DNA from: Eopsaltria australis
Lineage: Eukaryota; Chordata; Aves; Passeriformes; Petroicidae
Assembly (NCBI GenBank): GCA_034509425.1
Contig: JAVTVJ010011652.1
Span: 2,619,001-2,683,000, forward strand
Reading direction: 5' to 3'
DNA length: 64,000 nt
Part shown: positions 33,030 through 44,605 of the stretch, piece by piece
How the letters are laid out: the number at the start of each line of letters is the position of its first letter
Numbering within the stretch: position 1 is the first letter of the stretch
The notes under the pieces: model-generated
The model's database searches: none
The model's input: the letters and a program-made list of their open reading frames with translations, nothing else
What the model was told of the DNA's origin: nothing
Translations under genes and position numbers: made by a program

Positions 33030-33560
33030 GGAGTGACCATGGTTTAACCCAGGACAAACCAGAGTAGCCACTGCTGGTGTCCATCATCTCCTCCCTCCTC
33101 CCAAGAGCCTTTGTACTATCCCATGTTATCTCCTGGGCCCCTTCTCTTCCCCATCCCATAGAACCAAGTAACCCTGGACCTTCCCTATCCTCCCCCAGAC
33201 CCCCTGGTGATTGGTTGTATGAGACAAGTCTTAAGTCTGTGTCTGAGGGCCCCTCGCCCTCTTGGATTCCTGCCTCTCGTCTGTGTGGAGCCTCCTGCAA
33301 TAAAGCCACTCAGAATTAAAGGCACTCCAAGAGCCCTCTCGTTATTCTCTTCAGCTGATAGCTAAACCGAGTTCAGTCCCTGCACCACCAATGCAGGCCG
33401 CAGTTTCTCTGGCTAAGTGTCTAGAAGACGCTGCCAGAGTGCCCTGGGGACAGGGGCACTCCTGGAAATACAGCCAGCTGGAATCTGTCGTACTTACGCT
33501 GGGCTGGACAGAGGAACCAGCGAGCTATAGTGCTCCCTGAGGACCCCTGGCAAACTGTGC
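33030..33560 (+). mobile_element. Possible endogenous retrovirus LTR
   Basis: A compact block with an aataaa signal (gcaataaagccac, about 33,298) followed by a gt/ct-rich segment and a terminal domain, embedded in transposon debris. The layout resembles a U3-R-U5 LTR, but I cannot place the TG/CA ends or duplicated target sites. Noncoding. Confidence 0.35.
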
Positions 33561-33569
33561 TTACTCAGA

Positions 33570-35208
33570 ATAGTTACAAAATTTCATGATGTGAAATGAA
33601 GCCCGCAGTAATTAGATTACAACAGACCAGCCTTCTGACAAAAACAGAAGACTTGGGCAAGCTGGACTCTGCTGCCAACTCCTCCTTGGCAATGCCAGAC
33701 ATGGCCCTTTGACACCAGTGGTCTCACAGGAGTGTGGAGTGTCACCCAGCACATCTGCTTTTTTTTTGTTTGAGCCACCTCACTGCTCTCCCTTAAAGTG
33801 GAGTTGCTAACACTGCTTTAGCTGAAGGAGAAAACACAGGTTTGTAAGCCCTTTCAGTGGGCAAAGCTATAGAAATATTCTGGTTAATTAACAAACGTCA
33901 CCTGGAAACTGAGCAATTACATGAATACTTCCTTTTCTTTTTCTTACATAACAAAGCATGAGGCAAAAGCCAGAACTTTTTGAATATGTGGGCCAAATTC
34001 TGCTTCTACCTCTGCAATGCAGAGCTTGTCTGCAGCAGACAGGTCTGTTGTGTAGGACTGTCTGTCTTTCAGATGGCAATTTCTCTCACTCAGGAATTGT
34101 TCTCCTCAGCATTTGTACATGCCAAATGAGAGCTATGGCTGGCTAATTACGAACTACAGTAATTCATGCTGATTTAACACGAATGCAAGTGGTTTGGGGA
34201 AGGACTCTCTCTGTGACTGTCATTATCATTCCCCAAGTACCTGTGACTGCCTTCTGGGGATGAGATACTCTTCAGATGAAAATTTGGCTTAAGCACAGGT
34301 ATTATAAGAGTCAGAACTGTCAGCATCAGTTCTGGGACTAGAGCTGCAGGGAGTCCAGCTGAGAACAAAAATACCCTTTTCTCCTGCCTTTAAGGAAGAC
34401 TCCACTAACCAGGCTCTATTTTCTTAGCCTGATTTTAATCCTGCTCTAAAAAAATGTCCAGAATAAAAGGTAAAAATCAGATGAAATTCTGCCAGACCAG
34501 GTGGAACACACTAAACCACATTCAGGTAACATCAGTGGGACTGCAGACAAAGTGTACAGCAAGGTAAAAGTATAAATCTTAAAAAGACTGGGGCCAGAGT
34601 ATACTGATGTCTCTGCAGCTGTCCTTAAATAACCAGAAGACCAAATAAGAAGCATTTGGGCACTGAAGTGACTGTGTTACAGAGCAGAAAGACTCTGTGA
34701 ACTTTGCAGCTCAGCTGCAGAACAGCAGCAGTAGTGGCAAAGAACCCTTTGTGAAAGCAAAGCTTAGACTTGGACTGCATGGCAATTAGCAAGTGACTGT
34801 TGCATGGCCCTGCTTTCTAAAAAGACAATTTTTACTTATCTCTGTTCCACACCTGATTTTTAATGTATTTTTAGCAAGATGGAATGCAGAGCATAATTTG
34901 AGCAAAGCAAGGGCTAGACACTTGCCTTTAAAATGTTATTTGGAGGTTAAAGCTGAGAGCAGGAGTGTTCTCTGCAACCTACTTCCATTTATGCTTTCAA
35001 CTTAATGTTTTTAAAGACACATGCCTTCATGTGACTGACTCCTTTGCTGCTTTGGAGGTGATGGCTAGGACATTGTTCAGTTACCTGAAGTAGTACTATC
35101 TTTCCCAAAATAATGGACATTAAAAGATTTATAGTTATGATGGCACTGAAAAGTTCACAGACTGATTTTGTCTAAGATCCCAGTGTTGCTTTTAAGAATC
35201 TGTTAAAA
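33570..35208. other. Intergenic spacer, no gene seen
   Basis: No recognisable exon or well-preserved repeat; short open frames only. Confidence 0.5.
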
Positions 35209-35213
35209 CGTTT

Positions 35214-35714
35214 TGTCTGGGATAGAGCTAATTTTCCTCCTAGAACCTGGTACAGAGCTGTGTTTTGGATTTAGGATGAGAACAATGTTGATAACACAGT
35301 AATGTTTTTAGTTGTTTCTAAGTAGTGTTTACACTACTGTCAAGGACTTTTCAGCTTCTCATACCCTGCCAGTAAGAAGTTGAGAGGGGAGGAACACAGC
35401 TGGGACAGCTGATCCCAGGTGGCCAAAGATTGTTCCATACCAAATGGCATCATCGTCAGTATATAAACTGAGGAAAAGCTGACCAGGGGCCGCTGTTTGG
35501 GAACTGTCTGGGCATCAGTCAGTATGTGGTGAAAAATTGCATTGTATATCACTGGGTTTGTATATATTATCATTATCATTTTATTTTCTGTCACATTAAA
35601 CTATCTTTATCTTGACCCACAAGTCTGAGTCTTCCAGTTCTCTCCCGTCCTGCTGGGGAGAGGAGTGAGCCAGCAGCTTTGTGGGGCCTAGTTGCTGGCT
35701 GGGGTTAAACAGCA
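35214..35714 (+). mobile_element. Solo LTR, ERVL-like avian family
   Basis: It runs from tgtctgggatagagctaatt to ggctggggttaaacagca. It has a TATA-like atataaactg (about 35,461), an attaaa poly(A) signal (about 35,595) and the characteristic atctttatcttgacccacaa before the U5 end. This is the abundant avian ERVL-type LTR as I remember it. Flanking 5-bp sites cgttt (35209-35213) and ggttt (35715-35719) are a probable target duplication with one change. No internal retroviral genes are present. Confidence 0.85.
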
Positions 35715-36020
35715 GGTTTCAAGGAGCATTTTCTAGGACCCCCCCAAATTTGCAGTTGTGGCTCTGAAATTCCAAATACCTAGAAATAATATGGAGAAAA
35801 AGAACTTGGTCTGACATAACTCTCCCAATTAATGTTTGTAAGTGAAGTTATGCAGCACATTCTACTTCCAAGGTCATCCATGGTACAAACTGAAGGAATC
35901 ATCACTGGGTAGGTGATGATTTCATACAGGTAGGTATGTGTATGCTTCTATATGTATATAAAAATAAATTAGCCAAAATAAAGGAACAATCTGATCTAAC
36001 ATCAAAAGTTAGCCTTGCTA

Positions 36021-36090
36021 TGAGTAGGGGGTTGGACTAGATAATTTCCTGAGGTCCCTCCCACCCTGAATTATCCAGTGATTCTAACTT
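36021..36090 (+). mobile_element. CR1 LINE 3'-end fragment
   Basis: Carries the CR1 3' tail phrase ggttggactagataatttcc, then gaggtccctcccaccctgaa and a terminal attct. Opposite orientation to the other CR1 pieces. Confidence 0.75.
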
Positions 36091-36763
36091 GATTTTCTAT
36101 TGTTATGTTTAAGATGTTACTGCAGGAGAGATGCCAGTGCTTATTTTAGCTGAGCTGTTATAGGAAATACAACTTCTTTCACTTAACAGCTTGTTTGCTG
36201 AGGTATCTTTTTCAATTTATATTTTATTAAATAAATCTGGGTTCCAAAAAGCTTTGCGTTCCACTGAAAAACTGCTGCTCCCAGCACTGAAATGTAGTCC
36301 AGAGTTTTAATGCCCAACAAAATTTTCACTTTTTTTTTTTTTTTTTAATCCAATCAGAATAAGGAATGAAGTCCTGCTAGGTGCTAAGTGAAGCTATTTA
36401 TTTAGATTACTGGATTAACTCTTGCACGGCATGTGGGTGCAGAGGGTTTTGACATGTGTAGGGATTGGTTATGGAGAATGAAATGATGTTTACTTAAGGG
36501 AGAATATTCTCTTTGTCATTATTTGTGCACTGGATCTTGCAAAAAGGAGAGGCATCTTTGTGACCATCTCTCTGAAAACTGCTGGGGTGAAGAATCCCTC
36601 CTGTAAGGCAGCTGCTCAGGGCTGTGGTTTTAGGTAGTGTCATGGAATGTCTGACACGAGAGCCCTTGTTAACATAATCGTATGTTTAAATGAGAAAGAA
36701 AACCCCATCCAGACTGAAACAATTTTTAGGCACATACCCGAAATTATCTTGTGTGAAATTACA

Positions 36764-36970
36764 AAATCAGTTAGGATGGAAAACACCTCTGAGGTCACCG
36801 AGTCCAACCTATGACCCAAGACCACCTTGTGAACCAGACCAAGGCACTGAGTGCAACGTCCAGGCTTTCCCTAAACACCTGGAGATGGTGACTCCACCAC
36901 CTCCCTGGGCAGCCCATTCCAATGTCTAACCACCCTTTCTGTGAAGAAATTCTTCCTAATGTCCCGTGGC
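36764..36970 (-). mobile_element. CR1 LINE 3' fragment upstream of CCDC186
   Basis: The minus strand encodes the CR1 tail NFFTERVVRHWNGLPREVVE. The plus strand reads gatggtgactccaccacctc and ccctgggcagcccattccaa. It ends about 50 bp before the CpG island. Confidence 0.88.
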
Positions 36971-37259
36971 GCAGAATGCACGAAAACCACGGCACTGTGT
37001 CCTATATCCGGCCGCTCGGAGCTTTGAGCACCGTCAGTGAATCGCGGGCTTTCGGCAGAGCGGGTGGGAGCGCGGCAGCGGCACGAGGGTGAGGGAAGGC
37101 GGCGAGACGGGTCCGGCGTCACTCGCTGGTCCCGGTGACAGCACACGGACCACAGGGACGGCATAGACCGCGGCCCCCGCGGGGCTGGGCCGGCCCGGCC
37201 GCTCGGGGCTGCCCCGGGCCCGATCCCGCCCCCGGTGCCGCGGGGCCCCGCCCGCCGCC

Positions 37260-37376
37260 GCCGCCATCTTTGTTGATGTGTCAGCGCGCCGGGCCGGCCG
37301 GGCGGCGGGGAGCGGGACCGCGCAGTGCCCGCCATGGCGGCGCTGCCGCCGCTGCTGCCGCCCGCGTAGCGACCGG
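37260..37376 (+). other. CCDC186: CCDC186 noncoding exon 1 with a short uORF
   Basis: A strong donor gtgagg at 37377 ends an exon inside the CpG island; its 5' limit is approximate. It contains an ATG at 37334 (context gccATGg) opening an 11-codon uORF, MAALPPLLPPA, closed by TAG at 37367-37369. The main start lies in the next exon, 15.3 kb away. Confidence 0.55.
37334..37369 (+). other. Upstream ORF in CCDC186 leader
   Basis: Twelve codons including stop, with a near-optimal start context (G at +4), in the putative first exon. It would be expected to damp translation of the main frame. Confidence 0.4.
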
Positions 37377-40300
37377 GTGAGGGCCCGCGCCGCAGCCAGG
37401 GCGGATAGGGCGGGTGGGCACTCAGAGCTGGCGACCCCCAGCCCCGCGGGCGCTGCCGGGCTCCCCGAGGGGACGGCGCGGGGCGGCCGAGGGCGCCGGG
37501 GCTCGGCGGGACGGGACGGGACGGGACGGGCGCTGCCCGGCGGGCTCGGGAGGGGCCGCGGGGCCGCTGATCCGCTTCACTGTCAGCGGGCGATAAACCC
37601 TGGGGGACGCGGCCGCGGGGGCAGGGGAAGGACGGGAGGGAGGCAGAATTCCCCCGGGTGGCGAGGGGCTCTCCCTGTGCAGGTGGGGGCACTGGGCTGG
37701 CAGAGGTCGCGCCGGGGCCGTGGGCGAGGCGCCGGGGCTGGGAGCGAGGTGACGGCAGGACCGGGGGTGAGGTCCTGCCACAGCAACACCTTCCCAGGCA
37801 GGACCTCCGCGCGGGTAGCGCAGGCTCCTGTGCTGGCTCGCAGTCTCTTTGTTTCTGTACGGCTTTCTTCTCCGCGGTATTAATTAGGTTGTTGTTCATT
37901 GGCTGCGTGTTGATTTTGCTGTATGGGTAAATAATTAGATAACAAAGCCCTGCAACTGCTATGAAGGTTATTTTTTACAGTCGGCTGCGGTGTTGCGGTA
38001 GGGTACGTGTCCTTGTTTTTGCAAATGGTATTTGCAAAAGCTGCTTGCCCTTCTGGGTTTGAAAGAAGGACTTCAGCGAAATGATTATGATGTAGGCTTG
38101 CAGATTTTGGCTCTGCACAGGTGAGTTTGATACGTGTATCCTTCCAGCGAGACTCTGTGGAGATCAAAAGAGGATTTCTTAGGGAATTGAAATGTGTGTA
38201 AGATGAGAAGTATGGCATTCCAGCTTTACCTTCTTGTAGAAGTGCTTTTTGGAAGTTAAAATATTGCTGGCAGAATACACTAAAAACCCGGGTATGGCCA
38301 CTGTCCCAATACGTTTTGTTGTATAAGGAAATTGTTGAAGCTGTGAGCCACAGTTGTGTTTCGCTATGGGCAAGGAAATGCAGTCACTGGCTGCTACGAA
38401 TGCTTATGTTGCCGTTGACTTTAGGGAGGGCATGGTTGAGCTCTGGATATACGAGAAACTGAAAGTATGAAGATGTTTGAGGAGGCTGGTAGATGACATT
38501 TGAAATGTCATTTGTTTTATGAAAAAAAATTGAATTAGTTCTGTATTGCCTTTGAGCTCTTCTTTCTCTGAAAGCCTTCAATCATCTGTTCTTGTCTGGT
38601 TTTAAAACAGTATTTTTCTGTCATTTTATAAGACTCGATTTGGGGTTGTTGGCATTGTGAGGTTCACTGTTTCAAAGTGTCAAAAAATGACTAAAGAACC
38701 AAATACAGGGTGGTTAATTTGGACCTAATTAGCAGCTCTGTTGCTTATTGCTACCTGAAGCTAATACTGAATTTCCTGAAGCTGGCTTTTTAAAGAGCTA
38801 TGAAAAGTAGAAAGACAGTGTTTTTCTGGATTTAATAGTGTTACTAAGCATGTTAGATTAGTAGGTGTGGGCTCAGAAAGCAATATCCTGTACTGGGCTG
38901 ACTTGTTCTGAACTTATTTTCCAATTGTCAAAACAATTTTAGATAGCCTTATGGGTAATACCTTCAAGTCATAGTCCAAGACCCTGCTGCCTCAAATTGA
39001 GGGTGAAAAAAATCTTGTCAGAAACAAATCAGTGTCAGAATAGAAGCGAAAATCATGACCCTGATTTCAAGATGTGCTTGTGAGAAGGTCTGCCAGAGCT
39101 CCAGCTTCTGTAGTGTGAACAAGAGTTATGGCTCTGTTATAGGTGTAGAAGACCTGTCACAGAACATGTGCTTTGTCCAGGTTGTGTACTCAGTCATAAA
39201 TTTGATTTCTTCCTCTCCCTTAAGACATTCTTTGCACAGGTGATATTATCAGTGTCAGAAGGTGAATGCAAACAGGGTTCTCTAAGGACAGACAGAGCTG
39301 CTCCTGGCCTTGTTGTAAGCCGAGCTAAAGGCAGGGTGCTAAAATCTGAAAGGTGACAGCAGTGCTATTGCTGGCATTGCATTGACTGCTGAAGCAGAGA
39401 CGCATTTTCTTGACTTGGAAGAGTAAGAGCTGTTCTGTGCTGAAGACACAGAGAAGATTGCAGGTCTGTGCATAAACCCTGCAGTGTGCAAGCCTCATGT
39501 GATGTTCACAGTAAAAGGATGCTGTTGCTAATATGTTGTTTTCCCCGATACATGAGCTTCCAATGTTGGGGCTCCTCTGGCAAGAAATAACACTTCTCAA
39601 GGTGCACCCCATGACATGTGTTATGATGGGAGCAAATACAGCCTCACTTGTTAAACCTTAACTGATGAACTTTATTTTGGAGTTCTGCTGTTACTCCAGA
39701 CATGGAGTTAATATGACCATAATACTAACCACGTGCATGAATCTGATAGAAAGCCTGATGCTGCCTTGAAGAAATTGTACATTTCTTTTCAACTATCTAA
39801 GTAGTGATGTAAGCAAAGGAAAACAAAGATAAAGTTTGAGTAAGCCCTGTCTTCTAAAGTACTTGTCTCACGTTCAAAGAATTGATAGAAATGCTGAGCT
39901 TTGCACCTTGGCACTGCTGTTGGTGTTTAATGAAGTCACATTAAAAACCTGAGAAGAATAATTGAGTTGAAGTGTTAAAATGGTAAAAGCAAGGAAATCC
40001 TGAGAGTACCCACTGTGTGAAGTCACTGTTCCACTCCCTTCCCTTCAGGCATGTGCATCAAAGCAGGTCCTTGTGTGACTTGAGTCAGAGCTGTGTCCGG
40101 TTCTGCCTGGCCTGGAGGACTCCATGTCCCAGTGTACAGCCAGCTTTTCCACTTCTATCTGATCTTAGCCAAAAGTGAATTAATACCTAGTGCAGGTAGG
40201 ACTCTGGTGTGTTTCTCTTGTTTTCTATATGTGCTGTCTGTAAGTACAGGAAGACTGGGTGTGTGTGAGACCTCATGGCCACCCTCTGTTTTGTGTGGAG

Positions 40301-40659
40301 TACAAGCAGTGGTGATCAATATCATCTCTTCTTCAGCTTAAGAATTCTGTCTTTTTCTTAGGCAGTGTGATGCTTTTCAGTCCAGTTCATCTCCTTTTAG
40401 TGTGTTTCATAACTTGGGAGGCTTGCTGCTCTGATTAATGTTGGATGTGGAGTTGAAATCAAACATATGAACCTGAAGCCAGAAGGACTGTTTGAAATTC
40501 ATCTTCTACTAGCTTTTGTAAAATACCTGCTTTTTGGGACCTTTTTATCCCAGTCCCTTTCAGTTTAGTTCAAACCTTTGATTTGTCTCTCTACACAGCT
40601 GCTGTACAGTAGAGCTGCATTTTGTATCTCAGGTAAAACAGAACTTCTTTAGCAGAATC

Positions 40660-40682
40660 TTTTTTTTTTTTTTTTTTTTTTT
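40660..40682. repeat. Poly(T) tract
   Basis: Twenty-three consecutive T in CCDC186 intron 1, 60 bp upstream of the candidate alternative exon. Confidence 0.9.
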
Positions 40683-40743
40683 AAATATAAACTTCAGTTG
40701 AAAACAGAGTTATCTGTAGTACTTGAGCTTCCCTGTTTTGCAG

Positions 40744-40823
40744 TGTTACCTGGTGATGTAATGCTTAGTCTGAGAAAGCCATTTGTGACAGAGTTCTTGT
40801 GAAAGATACCATGCAAAGCACAG
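40744..40823 (+). other. Candidate alternative 5'UTR exon of CCDC186
   Basis: An 80-bp segment has a good acceptor (ccctgttttgcag) and a near-consensus donor (cacag then gtaagc). It has no long open frame. The evidence is splice-site shape only. Confidence 0.25.
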
Positions 40824-42699
40824 GTAAGCTGGGTATTAGTTGGAAACAATAGGAAAGTGTGTCGTGCTGATCACTATGTTGACTGGTAGACAGTAGCTAA
40901 GGAAAAAGTAGCCTTAGGAAGAAGAAACGAAAAATTTCACCCAAGAAGTGAAGTAGAAAGGTGTATTCAGCCTGTCCAGATTAGTTTAGGTAAAAGTATT
41001 ATTAGGATTACAGTGAGATAGAACAAACTATAAAATTTCCTTTCAGTTGTTTTTTTTTTTTGGTCTTATTGTCATGTAGAATTGTTAGCAAGAGTTCTGA
41101 TGCAATGACAGGTTGGCACTGATTTGAAAAAGCATTTTAGTTTGCTTAAATAATGATTATTGTGTAATAAAGATGTGAAAAGTTGTTGAAGAGAGGCATC
41201 TTGGATTTTGCAATGAGCAGCACAAGTACAAGAAGCTAGAAATGTTTTCATATCCCCAAATTATTCTTTAACAGTCTTGTTGGGTTCTCGTTACGCTCAT
41301 GGTAGCACATAAACTGTCTAACAGGTGCATCTCTTACGTGAGCGTAATAGGTTGGAAATTAGACTGAATTAAAGTGGCAACTGATTCTAAGAGTTATCTG
41401 GCTTAACATTAATGGTTACTTTAATATCTCTGGTTTAGGATTATGTGTTTAAAGATAGTAGAAAGTATTTTATTTTCCTGTTGTGATTCATCTAAGATTG
41501 TGTTTCTAATAGAATATTTTGTAGCATGATAGCTAAAGGAGACAAACAGATCTTTGTGGAACAAACTGTTCAGGCAAGTTTTGTTCTTTCTGATAAATGC
41601 TGGGGATTTGTGAAGCTTTTTTTACATTGAGTTGCTGGTTGCTTCATATGTGTGTGACTTGTCAAGAAAACTCTACAAATCATTGCTATTCTCTTCAGTA
41701 TTCTTCAGCCAATAAATCCTAGTTAAGGCTTTGAAATACAAAGTCCATCTCCGGTGTTACACTGGATTATACTACATCTCACATTAACTCTTGAATTTGC
41801 AACTGAACTGGCTAAAGCACTTGTACTCTCTCTTTCTGTTGCTCAGGAACCTGCAAGAGGGAAGTGGGTGTGTAACTGAACTGCTGAAATGGTGCTCATG
41901 TGCAGCTCTTGCTTTTAGTGGAGTGTTCTGATGAGCATCAGAGCTTTATCACAAAAGTCTTTTGACTGTTGACATTTCAGTCATATGTCACTTCATTTCA
42001 TAGATGCTTGAGTGGAAATGTAAGGCAGTATAAAAAATCTCTTTAGCAGAGCCTTTAGTCTATACTGCAGTGTTTGGGAAAAGAACCAAACCATTATTGC
42101 CCTATAAATGATAAATGTGATTTTGTTTAAGTTGTGTATTTATCTTTGCTTCATGAGCTTCAGTAGCTGTTTACATGAAGAGAGTTGCTTCCAAGATGGG
42201 ATTCTGCTTGAGTGTAATGAACCATGTGTAAAAATCAATCTGTGGATTGGGATTTAGTATTATATATTCCTTAATATGAATGAATAGGAGGCAGAGTAGT
42301 TTAAATGGTAGAGTATATATTGATTCTGAGTTGGCACAGACACTAGCCTCCTTTTTAAAATCATAATTGTTGTTGAATGACAACTTCCAGGGGTTAAATG
42401 TAAAACTGCTGTCTCAGGGTAGATTTAGGGCGCTGCTGATCTTTTCAAGAATTTTTATAAATCGTGTCAGAAAAAAGGCAAGTTTTGAAACAGTGCCCAG
42501 TATTACTGTACTAAAAGTCAGGCCTTGCTTGCATGTGAAGTAAATGTTAGATTTCATTCCAGCAGAAAGGGCTGAAGCCTCAGCTCACCTCCAAGTTGTG
42601 CATTTGCTGAGATGGGGAACTACTTGTGCTCAGTGCTTTTACAGGTCGGGACACAGAACACTATATTGGACACATTTTGAGCCGTTTTATTGGGATGTT

Positions 42700-43020
42700 A
42701 ATGGGATTTTTGTGTGTTTAGGGGTTATTTTGCTCCAGTATTTGGGAATATTTTTGGGTTTCTTTGGGCACATTTTGGGCCATTTTTATTGGGATTTGTA
42801 TGGGATTTTCATGGGAGTTTTGTGGGATTTTCATGGGATTTTCACGTATTTTGGGGTTATTTTGAGCCGATTTTTGGGAATATTTTGGGATTTTTTGGGC
42901 ACATTTTGGGCCATTTTTGGTGGGATTTTTCTGGGATTTTATTGGGATTTTTGGGGGTTTTTCTGGGATTTTCATTGTATTTTGAGGTTATTTTGCTCCA
43001 ATTTTTGGGAGTATTTTGGG
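42700..43020. repeat. T4G4-like low-complexity array
   Basis: Repeats of the ttttgggattttt / ttttgggcacattttgggcc kind on the plus strand, the complement of the array right of the COPS6 exon. Together the two arrays could form a large inverted structure. Confidence 0.85.
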
Positions 43021-43043
43021 AATTTCTGGGAATTCTCTCCCAC

Positions 43044-43158
43044 CTTGCCCATTCTGTCCCTCCTGGGAGCGCAGGCGCATCCAGTGGTTGGAGATGTTGA
43101 GGATGACCAGAGAGTGCAAGGCCACGGACACACTGCCGGTCACTCCTCCGGCCATCAC
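43044..43158 (-). CDS. COPS6: Isolated COPS6 exon 2 (COP9 signalosome subunit 6), gene fragment
   Basis: 115 nt on the minus strand between a perfect acceptor (ccccag) and a donor (gtggga). It encodes [20 protein letters not shown] then [15 protein letters not shown], nearly identical to human COPS6 [20 protein letters not shown] and NISDHWIRMRSQEG. This opens the MPN domain of a CSN subunit. It is intact and in the phase expected to join an exon starting (G)TG. No other COPS6 exon is seen within the island, so as it stands the copy cannot make a protein. Retained splice sites show a DNA-level copy, not a processed retrocopy. Confidence 0.9.
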
Positions 43159-43929
43159 CTGGGGGACACCTGCCCATGGACATTCCCGGTGATTTTGGGG
43201 CCATGCCTGGTGTTTTTGGGGCTTTCCCGCGCTTTTTTCCTCTCACGATTTGCCCCGTCTTGGTCCCATTCCCGGTAATTTTGGGGCCAATCCTGGCAGT
43301 TTTGGGGCCATTCCCGTTCCCTGTCCCATCCCTCTGTCATTCCCGGTGCTTTTGAGGCTCCCCCGAGAATTTTTCCCCTCGATTTGCCCCATCCCAGTGC
43401 CACCTCCGTTATTCCCGGTGCCATTCCCGTTAATCCCAACACCATTCCTGGTTCTCCTGCCATTCCCTGATGCATCTCCCGTTACTCCCGGGGCCGTTTC
43501 CGGGATTTTGGGGTCATTCCCAGTGTTTTTGGGGTCATTGCCGGTGATTTTGGTGCCATTCCCATTGGTTTTAGGGCTCTCCCATGCTTTTATCCCCCCT
43601 CACAATTTTCCCCCTCCTGGTGCCATTCCCAGTAACTTTGGGGTAATTCCCTGTGATTTTTGGGACATTCCCATTTCCAGCCCCATCCCCCCCATTATTC
43701 CCGGTGTTTTTCAGGTCATTCCCGGTGATTTTGGGGCCATTCCCGGTGATTTTGGGGCTCCCTTGAGAACTTTCCGCTTCACGATTTGCCCCCCCCAGAC
43801 CCCCTAGGACCCCCCCGAGCCCTGGGACCCCCAGATGCAACCTCAGAACCCCCCTGGGACCCCCCAAACTCCAGAACCCCCCTAGGACGCCCAAAATCCA
43901 GCACTGGGACCCCCCCAGACCCCCCAGCA

Positions 43930-44395
43930 CCATCAGGTATCCCAAAAACACTCCCAAAATTCCCAAAAAACACCCGAAAAATAGCCCCAAAAAACCACAG
44001 AAAAGCCCGAAACCCCACAAAAACCACCCAAAAAATTCCCAAAAAAACACAAAATGCCCCAAAAAATCCCCAAAAATATCCCAAAAAAAATCCCAAACCC
44101 CCCCCCCCCTCCCCCCTCACATCCATCATCGCAGATGGGGTTGGGGCCCTCCCAGTGCCCCCCAAAACCACCCAAAAAATCCCAAGAAAATCCCAAAAAA
44201 TGCCCCAAAAATTCCCAAAATTTCCCAAAAAAACCCCAAAAAATTCCTCAAAAAAACCTACAAAACTACTCCAAACTCCCCAAAAATCCCCCAAAATCCC
44301 CCAAAACCCCAAAAAATTCCCAAAAATCCCCCAAAAAAATCTCAAAAAAACCCCCAAAAATTCCCAAAAAATTCCCGGAAGCCCCCCTACTCGCA
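43930..44395. repeat. C4A4-like low-complexity array
   Basis: Irregular runs of cccaaaaa / ccccaaaa separated by short variants, with two copies of a longer segment (atccatcatcgcagatgggg at about 44,121 and 44,395) inside. On the minus strand it is TTTTGGGG-like and capable of G-quadruplex pairing. Confidence 0.85.
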
Positions 44396-44526
44396 TCCAT
44401 CATCGCAGATGGGGTCGGGCCCCTCCCAGCGCCCCCTGGCCCTGCAGCGGCCCCCCAAAATAACCCCAAAAACACCCCTCAAACCAGCCCTGAGCCGCCG
44501 CCGCTGCCCCGGGACCCCTCCCCTCT

Positions 44527-44605
44527 CCCCGGTTTACCCGAGCCGAGTTTAGTCCCCGGTTTACCCGAGCCCCGTTTAGTCCCCGGTTTACCCGAGCCGA
44601 GTACT
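44527..44605. repeat. 27-bp tandem repeat, three units
   Basis: Units ccccggtttacccgagccga plus gtttagt start at 44527, 44554 and 44581 with few changes. The array ends exactly at the right edge of the alien island. Confidence 0.9.

Larger units (their letters stand above)
37020..37600 (+). promoter_or_regulatory. CCDC186: CCDC186 CpG-island promoter
   Basis: Dense CpG sequence with multiple GC boxes, a YY1-type site ccgccatctttg near 37,260 and a (GGGAC)n tract at about 37,508-37,530. Absence of a TATA box is typical of a housekeeping promoter. It is about 7 kb from the divergent TDRD1 5' end. Confidence 0.75.

Noticed and set aside
36871..37899. 342-codon minus-strand open frame across the CCDC186 CpG island
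   Set aside because: It fuses a CR1 tail remnant with GC-rich promoter sequence. Pro/Arg/Gly-rich composition and lack of conserved motifs show it is a compositional artefact.
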